Assembly: GCF_000622005.1 (NCBI RefSeq)
Contig: NZ_KK211383.1
Location: forward strand, 186,001-250,000
Direction of reading: 5' to 3'
From: Anaerovibrio sp. RM50
Lineage (GTDB): Bacteria > Bacillota > Negativicutes > Selenomonadales > Selenomonadaceae
Length of the DNA stretch: 64,000 bases
Made by a program: the position numbers and the translations under genes. Below are positions 61,990 through 64,000 of the stretch, piece after piece. The notes beneath the pieces were generated by a model. The model did no database searches. It worked only from the letters and a program-made list of their open reading frames with translations, and was not told the origin of the DNA. Position 1 is the first letter of the stretch. Every line of letters starts with the position of its first letter.

Positions 61990-62934
61990 CTAAAAAATAA
62001 AAAAGAAATTCGTTTCCACAGTATCCTCTGTCATTTCCGCAAACGGAATTAATTCCCCATCATGTAATGTATAACAGGAATATCCCAATGATTTCATGTA
62101 CTCAATTATCTCATTAGGATGATAAGCAAACCTTGCCGCATGTTTACGCAACATTTCACAATAAACGACAGGGTGGTATTTTTTAAGCACATCTGCCCCC
62201 CCCGATAGGACATTCTTTTCATTACCCTCCACATCTATTTTGATGAAGTTTACTCTGCCAATATTGTTTTCTTCTACATACTCATCCAAGGTTGTGACCT
62301 TACATTCAACCTTATCCATTTTCTTAACCCCGGTGTAATGACCGTCCACGCTTTCCTGCATATAGAAATCATCCATATTAGGCTGCATGGAAGCAGCCTC
62401 ATTCTCTCCTGGTAAGAAAAAATCAAATGTTCCAACCTTATCTGACATCCCTAAATTCACAGGACATATTTTCTCTGGCAGTCCGTTTAATTCGAGATTA
62501 TGCTTCATTTTGGCAAAGGTGTCCGGCAATGGTTCGAAGGCGTATATTTTACCTACTTCTGGCTGAGCCTTCAGTAAGGAAATACTAACCAAACCAACGT
62601 TAGCCCCAATATCCAACACCACATCACCAGGCTTGATTAATGAACTTATATAGTCAAAATCCTCCTGCTCAGGGTTTCCACCAAGGGCTAAAATCCCCTC
62701 TGCACGGCAAAAAGTTTGGGAAAAATCAAAAGCAAGCTTTATCCCGTCCCTGGTAAGTATAATATCATTTCTGTTAATTTCTACAGAACAATCATCACCG
62801 GAATCTTTTATGCTCTTTTGTAACTCTATAAGTGGCAAGAAATGCTCCCTTAGCATGCGCCAATATAGCTTCTTTTCAATTTTGCCTTCTTTATAGGCCT
62901 TGCGTAATTCAATAATAGTCATACTTTCACTCAT
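61990..62934 (-). CDS. FkbM-type methyltransferase
   Basis: 314 residues with no Rossmann module; instead a helical N-terminal region (about 1-80). The FkbM domain has GDVVLDIGANVGLVSISLLK, KIYAFEPLPDTFAKMKHNLE, VTTLDEYVEENNIGRVNFIK and IDVEGNEKNVLSGGADVLKK. It probably O-methylates a glycan sugar. AAGGAAAG precedes the ATG, which overlaps the 3' end of the epimerase gene by 8 nt, so the two are co-translated. Confidence 0.9.
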   Translation of the reverse strand: MSESMTIIELRKAYKEGKIEKKLYWRMLREHFLPLIELQKSIKDSGDDCSVEINRNDIILTRDGIKLAFDFSQTFCRAEGILALGGNPEQEDFDYISSLIKPGDVVLDIGANVGLVSISLLKAQPEVGKIYAFEPLPDTFAKMKHNLELNGLPEKICPVNLGMSDKVGTFDFFLPGENEAASMQPNMDDFYMQESVDGHYTGVKKMDKVECKVTTLDEYVEENNIGRVNFIKIDVEGNEKNVLSGGADVLKKYHPVVYCEMLRKHAARFAYHPNEIIEYMKSLGYSCYTLHDGELIPFAEMTEDTVETNFFFIF

Positions 62935-63991
62935 TTCTTTCCTTCAGAAAGCTATATACCTTGCTAAATCCCTCTTTAACATCAAAATGGCATTTCCATC
63001 CCAGCTTCTTGAGTTTGGCTGAGCTAGGGCAATTTTCAATGTTATCCTTGTTTTCCACGTATTTACTGTCTGACCTCACGCCTTCATGTACTACCCGCAG
63101 ATTAACATCCTGCCGAAGGTTTACCATTACCTCTGCCAGTTCATTCATGCTAATAAATTGGTCCGTATTGCACACATTGTAGGCATTTCCTGGTTCTCCC
63201 CGCAATAGTATCAGCAAATACGCTGCCACCCCATCGGCGATATAACAAAATGGCCGTTTTGCAGTGCCATCACTCCGCAGTACAATATCCTTTCCTTCAC
63301 AAACATTTTTCATAAACGAAGAAAAAACTCTAGGATCATTTGATATATCCATCGTTGGCCCGTAAGTGTGCCCTATTCTGGCTATTGTCGTTGGAACACG
63401 ATATTGCCTGAAATATGACGCACAAAGAGTTTCCCCCATGCGTTTACTTTCGCTATAACAGCTATGTGGCTCCAAAGGGTCAGTTGTTCCCATTTCCTGC
63501 TCAGAAAATTCACCTATTCCCTCCGGCATCCTACCATAAACATCACCAGAACTAAAATACAGAAATCTTTTCACCTTTTTGAGACGAGCCAATTCCAATA
63601 AATTATATGTACCAATAACATTTGGTGCCGCCACGTCCACAGGGTTGGTTCCATAATATTGGGGACTGGCAAGGCTGGCGGCATGGATAATATAATCTAT
63701 ATCCACATCTATACTAAGTGGCTCCAAAATATTATCCATACGTAGCTTAAAATAATCCCGCTCCAAATATTTCCCGAATCGTTCCTGACATTTATGCTGC
63801 TTGCGAGCCAATGCAATAATGTTAATATTGGCATCTTGAACTTCATTTAGCCAAATTAGGAAATAAACAACATAAGATGCCAACATACCAGTCGCACCTG
63901 ATATTAATATGGTCTTTCCATACAATTCACGTAACGGAATATCACGCTGAAAAATGTCTTCCATATCAGTGGTGATATTTTTATCAGCCAA
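62927..63991 (-). CDS. NAD-dependent nucleotide-sugar epimerase/dehydratase
   Basis: 354 residues, extended SDR type. GKTILISGATGMLASYVVYF is the NAD-binding start; YIIHAASLASPQYYGTNPVD, RFLYFSSGDVYGRMPEGIGE, SCYSESKRMGETLCASYFRQ (YxxxK) and TTIARIGHTYGPTMDISNDP follow. The UDP-glucuronate decarboxylase-like ASPxxY segment is present, so UDP-xylose synthesis or a related 4-keto step is possible. The assigned TTG start at 63991 has AAGGA just upstream, but the frame stays open to the window edge, so the true start could be outside. Confidence 0.85.
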   Translation of the reverse strand: MADKNITTDMEDIFQRDIPLRELYGKTILISGATGMLASYVVYFLIWLNEVQDANINIIALARKQHKCQERFGKYLERDYFKLRMDNILEPLSIDVDIDYIIHAASLASPQYYGTNPVDVAAPNVIGTYNLLELARLKKVKRFLYFSSGDVYGRMPEGIGEFSEQEMGTTDPLEPHSCYSESKRMGETLCASYFRQYRVPTTIARIGHTYGPTMDISNDPRVFSSFMKNVCEGKDIVLRSDGTAKRPFCYIADGVAAYLLILLRGEPGNAYNVCNTDQFISMNELAEVMVNLRQDVNLRVVHEGVRSDSKYVENKDNIENCPSSAKLKKLGWKCHFDVKEGFSKVYSFLKERNE

Positions 63992-64000
63992 AACATCCTT

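Overview
The window looks like the chromosome of a motile, anaerobic Gram-negative Firmicute of the class Negativicutes, family Selenomonadaceae (Selenomonas/Anaerovibrio-like, probably a gut or rumen species). This is inferred from the hpf-secA neighbourhood, a cspA-type gene, flagellins beside GT41 glycosyltransferases, and moderate-to-low GC; no rRNA is present to confirm it. Every gene I accept lies on the minus strand, so transcription runs from the right edge to the left edge.

Layout from left to right. (1) 1-4.7 kb is housekeeping: the 5' end of secA, a candidate structured RNA, hpf, a cold-shock gene, a polar amino-acid ABC transporter (ATPase, permease, lipoprotein) and a small double zinc-ribbon protein. 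(2) 4.8-14.6 kb holds two TPR/GT41 O-GlcNAc-transferase-like proteins around a methyltransferase-GT2 fusion, a phosphohexomutase, a DUF234 ATPase and UDP-galactopyranose mutase (glf). (3) 14.8-18.6 kb holds two large flagellins; one carries an HEMTH zinc-peptidase domain in its variable region (a flagellinolysin). (4) 18.7-64 kb is a surface-glycan/flagellar-glycan island. It contains a complete 2-aminoethylphosphonate (AEP) route (PEP mutase, phosphonopyruvate decarboxylase, AEP transaminase, PntC-like cytidylyltransferase), a LicD transferase, many glycosyltransferases (GT2, GT4, GT8, GT9-like, GT11, WbsX, CDP-glycerol-transferase-like), FkbM and TylF methyltransferases, a CDP-glucose-4,6-dehydratase-SGNH fusion and a GDPD phosphodiesterase.

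Three features stand out. First, one Rossmann-like module ([FYW]-G-x-G, then D-N near the end of beta 2, then a hydrophobic I-I-h strand and a Q-L-x-x-h-G-I tail) recurs in about 15 proteins, fused to at least ten unrelated catalytic domains. Second, HxGH cytidylyltransferase domains are fused to four different partners (methyltransferase+module, PEP mutase, PdxA and Gfo/Idh). Third, accessory ATPase, AlbA_2 and YhcG genes punctuate the island. Two of them are separated by three copies of a ~100 bp terminator-bearing repeat.

Working model (inference): CDP/CMP-activated residues, including CMP-AEP, are built and assembled by module-bearing enzymes into a phosphonate- and methyl-decorated glycan. 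The glycan is attached to the flagellins encoded just downstream and/or to the cell surface.
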